Shown: positions 33,139 through 44,735 of the stretch, one piece after another | Position numbering within the stretch: position 1 is the first letter of the stretch | Layout of the letters: each line of letters begins with the position of its first letter | NCBI GenBank assembly: GCA_016647705.1 | Contig: CM028333.1 | Coordinates: forward strand, 27,192,743-27,256,742 | Origin: Eucommia ulmoides | Lineage: Eukaryota > Streptophyta > Magnoliopsida > Garryales > Eucommiaceae | Reading direction: 5' to 3' | Length of the DNA stretch: 64,000 nt | Notes under the pieces: generated by a model | Seen by the model: only the letters and a program-made list of their open reading frames with translations | Databases searched by the model: none | Told to the model about the DNA's origin: nothing | Program-made: the position numbers and the translations under genes

Positions 33139-33589
33139 GTTAGGGCTTACGTTAGTCAAATGTTCAATAAGCATGTGCAACATGAGACGAAAATTGACTA
33201 ACCATGTTTTGTTGGAATGGTATTATTAGGCGATAAGCTGGTGAGAGCAACAGAAGACCTTTGCTTTGTCCAAAACTGGTAAACCATCAGGACCTTCTCA
33301 ACAAAATTTAAATCTGCGGTTGCAAATCCTCCAACAATCCAATGATCAAAAAATGTCTCAAATATAAACGATAACATGATTTCTTACATATATATATATA
33401 TATATATTTAACTTTGCTTAAAAGGAGAAAACAACTAAATCATGCCTTAGTGTTACTAGATGAATTTTGGGTCTACTGTTTTTGTTTTGATTCAGCCTCA
33501 ATGATGAATGTAGCCCAAGAATTCATTTCAGACTGCCTTCTACATGACAGCTGTCCAATGTTTATGCTTTTTGCATTTGTTTTACAGGC

Positions 33590-34230
33590 TGAATCCTTGC
33601 TTCATCTGTTTTCGCAAGGATCTTGCTAAAACAGTATGGACTACTTTTGGAGCAACATCTTGGGATGGTGAAGTATTTGGTAGATTTGTTGGTTGGTGGC
33701 AACGTCAGAATTGGTCCCCCCATAATTTTTTTTACGATTCCCTCATTCCTTCTGTGCTCTGCTGGGAAATCTGGAAAATGCGTAACAAGATTCGGTTTGA
33801 CGGGATCAAATGTGATGCTCAAAAGGTTATTGATAACATTCACCAGACTTTGGCCAAGATTTCTCCCTTGCTGAGAAATCCGAAATCTAAAGTTCAATTG
33901 GTTTTTTGGACTCCTCCTAGAGATGGACTCATGATTAATTTTGATGGAAGCTCTAGAGGAAACCCAGGCTCAATTGGCCGAGGCGGTACCTTCCGCCACC
34001 CTAATGGGTTTTTGGTTTTCGGGTTTGCTCATTTTTTGGCTTTGGCTCCAGTTTGCTCGCCAAAACCAAAACCCTTTTGGTCGCGCTTCAATATTGTGTT
34101 GATTTTGAGTGGTTTGCTATCGATGTAGCAAGTGACAATGCCCTGCTCGTTGACATGGTTGCTTGAAGAGCTAAAATCCCTTGGCATGGTCCCCTATATC
34201 TATAGTATGCAAAAACACCATCATGGTTCT
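33590..34230 (+). pseudogene. LINE-type RNase H fragment
   Basis: One frame reads a plant non-LTR C-terminal region: WWQRQNWSPHNFFYDSLIPS, CWEIWKMRNKIRFDG, then FWTPPRDGLMINFDGSSRGN, the first catalytic strand of the RNase H (RVT_3) domain with its Asp. After about 34020 the frame shifts. The later catalytic piece FAIDVASDNALLVDMVA is in another frame, and the Glu-bearing helix between is lost. RNase H of LINEs removes RNA from the cDNA hybrid. No RT or endonuclease is present. Confidence 0.65.
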
Positions 34231-34952
34231 TTGGGGGCAATTGTTGAGGAGAAGCTTTTTAAGCATGTTTATCCATAACAAATTGTTTAAACTCCAATTT
34301 CCCAAGTCCTAACAGGTTACCTGGTCACCTCCATCTTCTTACTTCATGACATCTGCCTTTACGCGAACTTTGATCTTGCACATTGCCGAATAATTTTCCA
34401 ATCAAATCCCTTATATGAACCCTGTAAATCATATTGGGCTAGCTTTCCATTAAAAACACCAAGTTATCTCTACCTTTCAACTTGATGTGATGATGTTCCA
34501 TTTTTTATCTACCTTTCATTTGTTTGTTAAATTGTGAACCTCTTAGCTAGACGCCTCTGATATGAATATCATGCTGCCTGTGTAGGTGTTTTTGAGTTGA
34601 GCTTACCTAGACACCCAACGCATGATACTATTTTGGACCAAGTGCAAAAGCTTCAGAAAATTTGGGGTTTTGAAGTATATTGTGAATTTCCCAGCCTAAT
34701 CTGTTGTATATATGTTTTCTGGTTAACTTGTTTACTCCAACGTGTCACTATTATTGATCCTTTCTCTAATCACTGACAGATTTGTAAAATTATTTGTAAC
34801 AGACACAACGTCGAGAGGGCTTTTGTTGATTTCTGCATTTTCTACACAACATTCTATTTCTCGGACTCTCTCATTTCAACAAATCTAGTTTCTCATTCTG
34901 TTGTGATACTAATATGCATTATTATGATGAACTTGGGGTAATTGTTTTGCAG

Positions 34953-35029
34953 GGGTTGGGTGCGATGCAAAGGTTGCCTTAGAAATTCATAATTTAAGAG
35001 AGGAGAACCCGGAGAAGTTTTATAACCAG
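34953..35029 (+). pseudogene. Single diacylglycerol kinase exon
   Basis: A 77-nt exon with intact borders (GTTTTGCAG before, GTAATTTTG after) encodes [19 protein letters not shown] followed by EKFYNQ. This matches the accessory domain just after the catalytic domain of plant DGK1/DGK2-type diacylglycerol kinases, which convert diacylglycerol to phosphatidic acid (family recalled). No neighbouring DGK exon was found in the preceding or following kilobase, so this is a stray exon, not a gene. Confidence 0.7.
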
Positions 35030-36233
35030 GTAATTTTGAACTCCTTCTGGTGTATGGATGCATATCTGAAAATGGTAATGTAACCCCGGGCCCAAATTTT
35101 GAACATAGATTTGGTTAGAAAAAGTGCAAGATCAATTCTTAGCTAAGGGCATTCATTTACAATTCTAAGACAGCTTAGAACCTTTTAACAATATGAATTT
35201 TCTGGTCTCTCTCTTTCTCTCATGCATTTTGTGTTCTTCTCTTTTCTTAAATATATTTACATCGCTAATCATACATATGGAGCTCTGTGCATCTCACTTA
35301 AACAAAAGACCAGAGCCAGTTCTTCGAAATTTATCCATTACAAAGGTAGTTCTACATTTGGTCTATTTAATGTGAAGAATACGTAGATTGTATCTTACTT
35401 GAGGTTTATTTTCTATGGATTTTCTGGTGGAAGATCTTTTCTGATTGGCTTTCAAAATTTTCATCATTGAGGTATTCGTGCGCAAACCTTGTGTTTATTC
35501 AGTAGATTTTTCTATTTATTTTTTTTCGAAGGCTCGAATTCGTTATGAATTTCATCCACAGAACTTCTCATCTGCACCAAAATCCTGTTATGATGCTAAT
35601 GGTATTGAAGCACAACTCTGAAGTCCTATTCATAGCTCCAAGTGGGGCGTAGGCTGCCCTAAAAGATTTGGGGTTTGGAGTTGAGAAAATCTAGTGCATT
35701 TAATTGCAATTTCTGTCTTTGGTGATATGGAGATCGTGTACTATATTTGAATAAGTTCTCTCATTCTGTTGCGTGAATGTGTGATCTCCACCTGAATTTG
35801 CAAGCTATCTAACTGCTGTTCATGAACAAAGTAGTTTATGTAAGAGAACGTGCTAAGACCAACCGATGAATAGCAAATTCATAGATGTACAATCGAGAAG
35901 TAAAATTGTTGTTATTATTCTTTCAAGGGGGAATCGCATTGTTTTCTACGAGCTTTGACATTTTGTCCAATGCAATAAATTATACCTCGAGTTGGTTGTT
36001 TTCACCGGGTTTTGACATTTTGTCTAATGCAATCAATTATACCTCGAGTTGGTAAATCAACGTCTAGTGTTAATTTATGTACATTTGCACATAAGAAAGA
36101 ATTATTCCATTAGAGGTGTATACCGACAAACATTACAAGACCTCGGATTTCATTATATACCCACCAAAATTGATGAATCAAGATCACAAGAAAATATAAA
36201 ATTAGTAACTCTGAACAAAATATGAAATATATC
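35030..36233. other. Spacer; helicase 3' flank at its right end
   Basis: No coding pattern. A 57-bp tandem duplication (TTTGACATTTTGTC-AATGCAAT-AATTATACCTCGAGTTGG) lies at about 35957-36054. The 150-200 nt left of 36234 would be the 3' untranslated region of the helicase. No clear retroposition poly(A) tract was seen. Confidence 0.45.
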
Positions 36234-38801
36234 CTAGGATGATCGGCCTACTCCACGAGGCATTTTCTTCGATATAGAATCTTCAACATCCATCATTTGG
36301 TAGTAATGAGGAGCTATTTCTACAAGCCATTCTGGTTTTAGTTCGGTAACCTGTCGCATGTATTCCTTGCTTGTTAGGGCCAACTCATGGTACACAACCC
36401 ACCTAGGAAGGGCCTGGGCTAAACCCGAGCTTGGGTGGATATGAACTATCTGAGGGTGATTGACAGTTTGGTAGGATCCGAACTTCGGCAGTCTTGCCGC
36501 GTGAGGAAAGAAACCTGATACTATGGCCTTGGTTATTGCTTCAAAATCGTTGGGGTTCGATGTTAGTTCAATTTCAACCCTTTCCAGCAACCCCTCCAAT
36601 TGATCTCTAATGTCTCTGGCACGCTTCATACTCCTGACTTGAATGTAGTTCTCATAGCACCACTGAGTTGAGAAGTTGGTTTCCTTCCAAGAATTGTACA
36701 CCTTAAGTAATGCAATGTGGTCTCCAACGTTACCCATATGAAAATTCAGCCGCGCATTATCGGCATGAACCTGTTTGTCCTTGGGACGATAAAAGATTGA
36801 ATTTCCGATAGAAAGCATTGCAGCAATTGTTATGATCTCATCAGAGCATTTGTACTTCTCAGAAGCAACAATCGCCTTGGCCAGCATGGGATCGAGGGGG
36901 AACTCTGCCATTCTTCTACCGACCTTCGTTAGTTCACCAAGGTTATTTAGAGCACCAAGGGCGTAAAGCAATTCCAAAGCCTTTATTAATGCTTCGGATG
37001 GTGGTGGGTCCATGAAATCAAAGTTCAACAAGTTGTGTATGCCAAGACTCTTGAGCGCCAGAACAGCATTTGCAATGTTTGCCCGTTGGATCTCTGGTAT
37101 AGTATTATCTTCCAAATCATTGTAGTAGTTGTATGCTGTATACAACCGAAAGCACTTTCCAGGGCCTGTACGTCCGGATTGTCCAGCCCGCTGATCTGCT
37201 GAAGCTTTCAAAACGGGAGTAACCAACAACGACTCCATTCCAGTCTGAGGATTATACGATTTCATTTTGCAAAATCCTGGATCAATAACATACTTGATAC
37301 CATCAATTGTCAATGATGTCTCTGCTATATTTGTGGCTAGGACAACCTTGCGTGCCCCTTCAGGAGTGGGTTCAAATATTTTAGACTGGAGTTCGGTAGG
37401 AAGGTTAGCATAGATGGGGCATATAATTAGCTCTGCTATTTTTGTTCCCAACCCCTTTGTTCTACGCTTCAAAATCTCCTCTGCTGCTTCAATTTCCTCC
37501 TGCCCAGTGAGAAAAACTAATATATCACCATCACCTGGTGGTTGAGTGACATGGATTTGAAGAGCAGTGACAATTGCAGCATCCAAATAATCTGCTTCTG
37601 GTGCCTTTGTATAGTTTATTTCGAAAGGAAAACGCCTCCCTGGAATTTTAAAAATTGGAGCAGAATCAAAAAAATCACTAAACTTCACAGCATCTAGAGT
37701 ATCACTTGATATAAGCAACTTCAGATCCGGACGAAATCTAGCAATATCCTTAACCAAACCAAACAAAACGTCGGTTGATAGTGTTCTTTCATGGGCCTCA
37801 TCCACCATCACCACACTGTAACTTGCTAGATCAGGTTCAACCAGGAACTCCCTCAGTAACATTCCATCAGTCATATACTTGAGAACTGTCTTTTCTGAAG
37901 TGCAGTCTTCAAAACAAATAGAGTAACCAACCTCATGCCCAAGTTTGACTCCTATTTCTTGAGAAACTCGAGCAGCAACACTCATAGCAGCGACTCGACG
38001 TGGCTGGGTGCATCCAACCTTTCCACGCTTCGTGTACCCAGCCTCATGAAGATATTGTGGTATCTGAGTAGTCTTGCCAGAACCGGTCTCTCCCACAATA
38101 ATAAGAACCTGGTGATCATTTAAGGCTTGAAGCAACTCATCCCGATATCGGTAAATAGGTAAAGTTTTTCTCTCCTCCTGAAGGTTCTCAAATGCTGATG
38201 CTGCCATAACCACCTCCTCAGATTGCTCTTGTTCAAAATTATCACCATGGATCACTGATGCCTTTATGAACTCAATCTGATCTTCGAACACAAAGTCTTT
38301 TGACTTTTGATTCCTATCTTTCGACCCATATCTAAGAGTTGCTTTTCTAAACTGGTGATCCTCCCAAGCTTCTTGTTGAGCAAAGGAATTCATCTTCTTT
38401 TCTATTATTGGATCCCTGTACCGCTGCAAAGGAACAACAAATCTATTCTCCTGATTCACATGCCCCTCTTGATCATAAGCTTCCGGAATCCTGTACTCAT
38501 TTGTTTCATCAGCATGTTCCGACAGCTTCTTCACAAGCTCATATATCTGTTTCTTGTATCTTAGATCACGACATTCTGCTTCAGTCAATTTAACGCCTTT
38601 AAACAGATACTCTTCATCTTCTATATCAGATCTTATTTCCTCCAACTTCTTTTGCTCTCTTTTCTTTAAATACTCTTGTCTTGAAACTTTTCTAGATGTT
38701 TCTATGTTGTCTTCCTTCTTGGATCTCTTCAAATTGCTTCTCCTTTTCGGCTTCTTCATTGAGATGCAGGAAGCAATCCTATTCGATGAGGATTTCACCA
38801 T
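36234..38801 (-). CDS. ESP3-like: Intronless DEAH-box pre-mRNA-splicing helicase (ESP3/PRP2-like) retrogene
   Basis: An 855-codon open frame without introns. Plant ESP3/PRP2-type helicases (nuclear, ATP-driven spliceosome remodelling before the first splicing step) are about 1040 aa. This one lacks the first ~200 residues, and homology starts at [16 protein letters not shown]. Motifs from Met1: I GETGSGKT 237-244; Ia TQPRR 265-269; Ib TDGML 311-315; II DEAH 334-337; III SDT 366-368 instead of [13 protein letters not shown] 490-498; [10 protein letters not shown] 537-544 instead of QRAGRAGR. The winged-helix/HA2/OB-fold C-terminus runs to the normal end ([13 protein letters not shown]). ATG 38799-38801 is the first ATG in frame; the frame continues 5 codons upstream from a TTG. 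The altered Arg of motif VI contacts ATP in DEAH proteins, so activity may be impaired. The open frame argues for recent origin or constraint. Confidence 0.85.
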   Translation of the reverse strand: MVKSSSNRIASCISMKKPKRRSNLKRSKKEDNIETSRKVSRQEYLKKREQKKLEEIRSDIEDEEYLFKGVKLTEAECRDLRYKKQIYELVKKLSEHADETNEYRIPEAYDQEGHVNQENRFVVPLQRYRDPIIEKKMNSFAQQEAWEDHQFRKATLRYGSKDRNQKSKDFVFEDQIEFIKASVIHGDNFEQEQSEEVVMAASAFENLQEERKTLPIYRYRDELLQALNDHQVLIIVGETGSGKTTQIPQYLHEAGYTKRGKVGCTQPRRVAAMSVAARVSQEIGVKLGHEVGYSICFEDCTSEKTVLKYMTDGMLLREFLVEPDLASYSVVMVDEAHERTLSTDVLFGLVKDIARFRPDLKLLISSDTLDAVKFSDFFDSAPIFKIPGRRFPFEINYTKAPEADYLDAAIVTALQIHVTQPPGDGDILVFLTGQEEIEAAEEILKRRTKGLGTKIAELIICPIYANLPTELQSKIFEPTPEGARKVVLATNIAETSLTIDGIKYVIDPGFCKMKSYNPQTGMESLLVTPVLKASADQRAGQSGRTGPGKCFRLYTAYNYYNDLEDNTIPEIQRANIANAVLALKSLGIHNLLNFDFMDPPPSEALIKALELLYALGALNNLGELTKVGRRMAEFPLDPMLAKAIVASEKYKCSDEIITIAAMLSIGNSIFYRPKDKQVHADNARLNFHMGNVGDHIALLKVYNSWKETNFSTQWCYENYIQVRSMKRARDIRDQLEGLLERVEIELTSNPNDFEAITKAIVSGFFPHAARLPKFGSYQTVNHPQIVHIHPSSGLAQALPRWVVYHELALTSKEYMRQVTELKPEWLVEIAPHYYQMMDVEDSISKKMPRGVGRSS

Positions 38802-39214
38802 GCTGAAACACTGCAAGGCGACAGCGAAGATGACGGCGAGGTGGGGCAGCGACAGCGAGCAGAAACGAGGCAGAGTGCGGCAGCGAGTGAACCGGCAGAA
38901 ACGAGATGGCTTATTAACAGAATGAAATTGCGTGTCTCGTGGATTGGATTTCTATATATAATGTTGTCCAAATCCCTCCCCAATTTTCTTCATTGAGATG
39001 CAGGAAGCAATCCTATTCGATGAGGATTTCACCATGCTGAAACACTGCAAGGCGACAGCGAGGATGACGGCGAGGTGGAGCAGCGATAGCGAGCAGAAAC
39101 GAGGCAGAGTGCGGCAGCGAGTGAACCGGCAGAAACGAGATGGCTTCTTAACAGAATGAAATTGCGTGCCTCGTGGATTTCTATATATAATGTTGTCCAA
39201 ATCCCTCCCCAATT
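38752..39214 (-). repeat. Tandem duplication of the helicase promoter, leader and start codon
   Basis: About 234 bp, from the Lys-Lys codons after the start Met (38752) to beyond the TATA box (38985), are repeated at 38986-39214. Differences are a few substitutions and a 5-bp deletion (GGATT). In the distal copy the frame starts the same way ([17 protein letters not shown]) but diverges straight into the proximal promoter and ends after a few codons. Confidence 0.9.
38951..38961 (-). promoter_or_regulatory. TATA box upstream of the helicase ORF (proximal copy)
   Basis: On the minus strand TTATATATAGA lies about 150 nt upstream of the helicase ATG. An identical box is at about 39180-39190 in the distal duplicate. 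The position is plausible for a core promoter; function is inferred. Confidence 0.5.
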
Positions 39215-39975
39215 TGGATTTGGATTTGTTTTTGGAAAATGACACTTGCCTCCCTATTTTTAAATGGATTTCTAAGTAGTACCCAAGATGGATTTGGTTT
39301 TGGAAAAAATTGAAAATGACACTTGCCTCCTAAAACCGGCCAACCGTCTGGTTCGACCGGCAAACTGGAGAACCGTTCCGGTTCTCTTCGAACCGTCCGG
39401 TTTTTCACCATTCCCCATTGGTATAAATATTTTCCCCAAAAAAATCCAATCTGTTGCAAAAAAAAACAAAGCTTACCTCGCTTGTTTTCCTCATTTCCTC
39501 TCTCTCAAGCCCATCTCAAATTTCTTCCATTGCCTATTTTCGCTGCGGTGGTTGCTGGGTGTAACCAACTTCGTAGTCGTGCGAGGAAGCTATTGCCGCA
39601 TATTGATGTTCAAAACCCTAGGAGATAGAAGACAGAGAGATGAGACAACCAACAGCCATCGCAAGGCTCCCTCAGGGTTACAGAACAGAAGACGCAGCCA
39701 ACAGCCACAAATTTAAAGGATTGTCGGTGTGTTGTAACTTGGAAAAGCAACTCTAGCTCCCCTAGCCACACTGCGGAAAGGATTTGCTTAGATTTTTTTA
39801 TTTTTTATTTTTTACTTTTTGTTTTTATTTGTTGTGTTTGTGTACTACCTTTTTTTGTTTTGAGTTTCGTGGTTTTTTTTTTTTTAAGACTTTTATATTT
39901 TTCATTCTTTGTTGTCTATTTTTTATTTTTTTTGGATTTTGATCTTTTGTTTTTTATTTACTTTATTTTTTTTCA

Positions 39976-40057
<82 letters not shown>

Positions 40058-40169
40058 GACGTAATTATGACGTTGTCGGTTCAACCGTGGTTCGTCGACC
40101 GGTTGAATCGGTGACTCATGACTCGGTGACTTTTTCGATTTGACGTTGAGTCCGGTTTTAAAAACATTG
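39215..40169. other. Possible hAT-type element with plus-strand promoter; (TA)n tract
   Basis: CTAAAACCGGCCAACCGTC (39332) and, in reverse complement, TTTAAAACCGGACTCAACG (near 40150) may be terminal inverted repeats. A GTATAAATATTTT TATA box (about 39420) is followed by a C/T-rich leader, but no recognisable ORF. 39980-40054 is a (TA)n microsatellite of about 37 units, preceded by a T-rich tract. Confidence 0.35.
39980..40054. repeat. (TA)n microsatellite
   Basis: Uninterrupted TA dinucleotides over about 75 bp. Confidence 0.95.
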
Positions 40170-40429
40170 CAACCCTTTGAGCAAATAAAATTCCTTCACA
40201 TAATAAAATTAGTTGGATGATATGTCACCTCTTTTTCTCGCCTCCAATAGTGGTGAATAATGCGAGTACCAAGATCTATCACTGTCTTTATGAGATTTAA
40301 ATATATTTCTTTTGATCTTGACACAATGGTGGTTGGCTACTATTTGAAATTATATAGAATTTATTATATTTAATCTTTCTTTTTCGGATATATTCTTTGG
40401 GGGTTCAAGTTAGTATATACTAGTATTTA

Positions 40430-40495
40430 GTTTTGGGTGTCCAAAATATCCAAATGGGGTCTAATTGTGCGAAATTCAAGGGTTATATTTAGAAT
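40430..40495 (+). repeat. Monomer stub of the ~166-bp repeat
   Basis: A single partial monomer (GGGTGTCCAAAATATCCAAA through GAAATTCAAGGGTTA) fused to the last part of another. The corresponding place in copy B holds about six monomers (47440-48412). Confidence 0.8.
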
Positions 40496-41624
40496 TTATT
40501 ATCCTAATGCGTTTTATTTCTTTATCTGTTTTGATTTTATGTATCATGAGGTAATTTAATTACAAGAAAAATTACGAGAAATGTTTGACTATTTAATCGG
40601 CACGGACTATCTTTGGAATTCGATTCTTAAGTCTCCAGGCATGGTCCATCCTATCAAATACACCAACCTTTTAATCGGTGTAAATTATCTTTTGGATTCA
40701 ATTCCTATTAATTTACAGTGAATCAATCCCTAAGTATAATCCATCCTATTACACTATATCGGTTCCAATAAATACGGATTGTATAACGGGTATATCTAAA
40801 TTACAGGTATTAGATCTAATTTAAAAGTATCAATAAATTATTTCTACATTTATAAAACGATAAAGATAAGAATTGATTTCAACAACAATTAACAAAGTAA
40901 GAATATAAATTCTTTATCATACAATCTTATAAACAGATAAAATAGGATAAGAAATTAAAACTACGCACGAAATTTTAAAACGAATACAGCCTAACTCGGT
41001 TCATCTTAACTGTTCATGGTGGTTTGTTCTTCTTCCCAAGAGATGTTAAACAAAAACTTCCCTCCAAAATTCGACAACAAAGAAAAAAAATGAAAAAGAA
41101 GTAAAAGAAAAACTCACGATTAACCCCCTCGTTCGAAAAAGAAAACAAAATATATAATGAAAAAAAAAAAAAAAGAAGAATCAGCCGAAATCCTCCCCAA
41201 AGGGAAGATAGACCATCTCCTTCAATGGCCAATTGAAAATGGTCATAAAATGACCAACCTTTTCGGCCTAAATCCTTGATTTAATTCCCATGATTTTGAT
41301 TGTTCTAATTGGCCATTAATTATCCTTTTAATAATCAAACGTAGAAGTTGACCCTTTTCCTCAAAATTGTAACGGTTAAATGTTTTAGTGATGGATTCTT
41401 TAATCGGTAATGGTTCCCTTAATTAGGGGACCGTTACCTACTTCACAAGTGGGATGGGTTCGTGATCCGGTGGATTAGATCACAGGTTGGGTCGAGTTTT
41501 TGTCATTTTCTTCGCTCTTTTTCGGCATTTCTCCATTTGCGAGTTTATTCCTCTAAACTTAATAAATTACATCATTCCAAATTAAAAATTGATGAAAAGA
41601 TTAATAAAATTATAGATTAAGGGT

Positions 41625-44600
41625 TGAATTTTGACATAAAATTCATGCCGATCAGACACTTGAGGGTTAGTGCCGCCTGGACCATTAAAACTAGTAGAAA
41701 AAAATATAATTGAATTTGGATAAGCGGGCTATAATTTATGCAAAAAAATAGAATTTTAACACTTAAAAAAAAGTTAAAAAGGGATCGGGTGTCCAAAAAG
41801 CCCAAATGGAGCCGATTGGCGCGAAACTTGAGGGTTAGCGTTGCCCCAACCATTAAGACTAGTATAAAGAAAGGGTATTGAATTTGGCTAAGCGGTTTAG
41901 ATTTTAGGTAAATAAATAGAATTTAAACACTTAAAGAAGTTAAAAACGAGTTATATATCCAAAACAACTAAAGAGGGTCCGATTGGCACAAAACTCAAGG
42001 AAAGAAATAAAATTTGAACACTTAACGAAGTTAAAAAAGGGTCGGGTGTCCAAAACATCCAAATGAGACCTGCTTTGTGCAAAACACGAGTGTTAGTGTC
42101 GCCCCGTCCTTTAAGACTTGTAGGAATAAACAAAAATGAATTTATATAAATGGTTTAGAATTTATGTATAACAAATAGAATTTGACCACTCAACGAAATT
42201 AAAAAGGGGCCGAAAGTCCAAAACGCCCAAACCGGATTCGATTGGCTCGCCCAGACCATTAAGACAAGTAGGAAGAACCATAATTGATTTTGGATAAGTG
42301 GATAGAATTAATGCAAAAAAAAAAAAAAAAAAAAAAAAAGAATTTTAATACTCAAAAAAGTTAAAAAGGGGTCGGGTGTCCAAAACGCCCAAACAAGTTC
42401 TGATTTGCGCGAAATTCGATAGTTAGTGCTGCCGCCACCATTAATACTTGTAGGAAGAAACACAAATGAATTTAGATAACCGGTTTAAAATTTAGGTAAA
42501 AGAAACAAAATTTTGACCCTTGAAGAGGAGCCTTGGCGCAACGGTAAAGGTTGTCATCATGTGACCTGGAGATCATGGGTTCGAGTCGTAGAAACAACCT
42601 CTTGCAAAAAAGTAAGATAAGGCTGCGTATAATAGGCCTAAGTGGTCCAACCCTTTCCCGGATTCCACGTATAGCGAGAGCTTTGTAGCACTGGACTGCT
42701 CTTTTTTAAACAAAATTTTGACCCATAAAGAATTTAAAAATGGTTGAATGTCCAAAAAGGCCGAATAGGGTCCAATTAGCACAAAACTCAATGGTTAGTG
42801 TTGCCCCAACCATTAAGACTTGGAGGAAGTAACCGAAATGAATTTAGATCAGTATATTAGAATTTATGAAAAGAAATAGAATTTGAACACTTAGAGAAGT
42901 TATAAACGAGTTTGATGTCCAAAACAGCCAAACAAGGTCCAATTTCCACGAAACTCGTGGATTAGCGCCATCCCAACCATTAAGGCTTGTAGGAAGAAAC
43001 AAAATTGAATTTGGATAAGGGCTTTAGAATTTATGGAAAAAAATAGAACTTGAATACTTAAAGAAGTTAAAATGGGGCCAAGTGTCCAAAGCGCCCAAAC
43101 AGGGTCCGGTTGGCACGAAACACGAGTGCTAGTATCACCCCGGCCATTAAGACTTGTAGGAAGAAACGGAATTTGGATAAGCGGTTTAGAATTATGCAAA
43201 AAAAAAAAAGTAGAATTTGAACACTTAAAAAAACTAAAAGCGGTCGGGTGTCTGAAATGACCAAACGGGTTCCAATTGGCACGAAATACAAGTTCTTGTG
43301 CCATCTCATCCATTATGACTTGTAGAAAAAAACGAAAATGAGTTTTGATAAGAGGTTTAATTTATGCAAAAAAAATAAAAATTAAACACTTGAAGAAGTT
43401 AAAAAGGGGTCGGTCGTCCAAAATGCTCAAAGGGTTCCAATCGGCGCAAAATTTGGGGGTTGGCGCCACTCTAGCCTTTGAAACTTGTAGGAAGAAACAT
43501 AATTGAACTTGGATAAGAGATTCGTAATTTATAGGAAAAATATAATTTGAGCACTTAACGCAGTTACAAGGGATTGGGTGCTGAAAACGACCATACGAGA
43601 TCCAATTGGTGCGAAACATGAGTGTCAGTGCCTCCCCATCTATTAAGACTTATTGGAAGAAACATAATTGAATTTAGACAAGCGGTTTACAATTAATGTA
43701 AAAAAATAAAATTTGAACACCTAGAGAAGTTATAAAGGTGTAGGGTGTCTAAAACATTGAAACAACGTCTGATTGGTAGGAAACTCAAGGGTTAGTGTTG
43801 TCCTAGCCATTAATACTCACCAAAAAATGGAATTGAATATGGATAAGTGGTTTATAATTTATGCAAAAATAATAATAGTAATTTGAACACTTAATGAAGT
43901 TAAAAAGGGACTAGGTGTCCAAAATGACCAAATGAGGTCTGATTACTGCGAAAATTGAGATGTTAGTACAACCTAGGACTTTAAGACTTGTAGGAATAAA
44001 TGGTGATGAATTATATAAGCAGTTTATAACGTATGCAAGAAGTTAAAAATGGACAGAATGTCCAAAACGCCCAAATGAGGTCCGATTGGTGTGAAACTCT
44101 AGGGTTAGCACTCACCTGGTCATTTATACTTGTGACTATGAATGAAAATGAATTTAGATAAGCGGTTTATAATTTATGTAAAAATAAATAGAATTTGAAC
44201 ATTCAAACACGTTAAAAGGGGCTGGTGTCCAAAATGCCCAAACGAAGACTGATTAACGTGAAACTCAAGGGTTAGTGTCACCCAGGCCATTTAGATATGT
44301 AGGAAGAAAATGGATTGAATTTGGATAAGAGGTTTCAAATTTATTAAGGAAAAAAAAAAAAGTGGAATTTGAATACTCCAAGAAGTTAAAAAGGGGTTGG
44401 GTTTCCAAAACACCCAAATGGGTACCTATTGGCACAAAAATCTAGGGTTAATACCACCCCATCCATTAAGACTTGTATAAAGAAATGGAATTGAATTTGG
44501 ATAAGTGGTTTGGAATTTGTAAGAAAAAAAAAATAGAATTTGAACACTTAAAGAAGTTAAAATGGAGTCGGGAATCCAAAACAGCCTAACGGGGTTCAAT

Positions 44601-44735
44601 TGGCCGAAAACTCGAGGGTTATTGCCGCCCTGGCCATTAATAATTGTCGGAAAAAATGATAATGAATTTAGATAAGAGGTTTATAATTTATGCAAATAAA
44701 TAAATAAATTGAACACTTAAAGAAGTTAAAAAAAG
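41625..44735 (+). repeat. ~166-bp tandem array III (about 18 monomers)
   Basis: Same monomer as array I, with A-rich tracts of variable length at the GCAAAAAAAA position (an A-run of over 20 at 42317-42339). A SINE interrupts one monomer at 42520. The array fades out at about 44735. Confidence 0.9.
42520..42707 (+). mobile_element. tRNA-derived SINE (Au-like) with 17-bp target duplication
   Basis: The head GAGGAGCCTTGGCGCAACGG carries an RNA polymerase III A box. GGTTCGAGTC at 42578-42587 is the B box. The body has TAAGGCTGCGTA and GCGAGAGCTTTGTAGCAC, typical of plant Au-type SINEs, and it ends in CTTTTTT. AAACAAAATTTTGACCC stands on both sides (42503-42519 and 42708-42724). It sits inside an array monomer, and the unoccupied monomer is at 51549-51580. 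Confidence 0.9.

Larger units (their letters stand above)
40170..43390. repeat. Segmental duplication, copy A
   Basis: Collinear with 47190-52225. Landmarks in the same order in both: CTTTGAGCAAATAAAATTCC; GGTGAAT-ATG-GAGTACCAAGATC; a stub of the tandem monomer; TTACAAGAAAAATTACGAG; AAACTCACGATTAACCCC; GACCGTTACC-ACTTCACAAG; then array monomers in matching order, including the same shortened ~95-bp monomer (41950-42040 versus 50910-51000). Copy A carries a SINE that B lacks, and lacks the MITE found in B. Confidence 0.85.

Noticed and set aside
36234-38801. Calling the helicase the normal parental gene
   Set aside because: It lacks introns present in the 57-59 kb relative, lacks about 200 N-terminal residues of the family, and has changes in two catalytic motifs.
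42525-42600. tRNA gene
   Set aside because: A and B boxes are present, but the cloverleaf does not close and the sequence continues into a SINE body with a T-rich end and a 17-bp target duplication.
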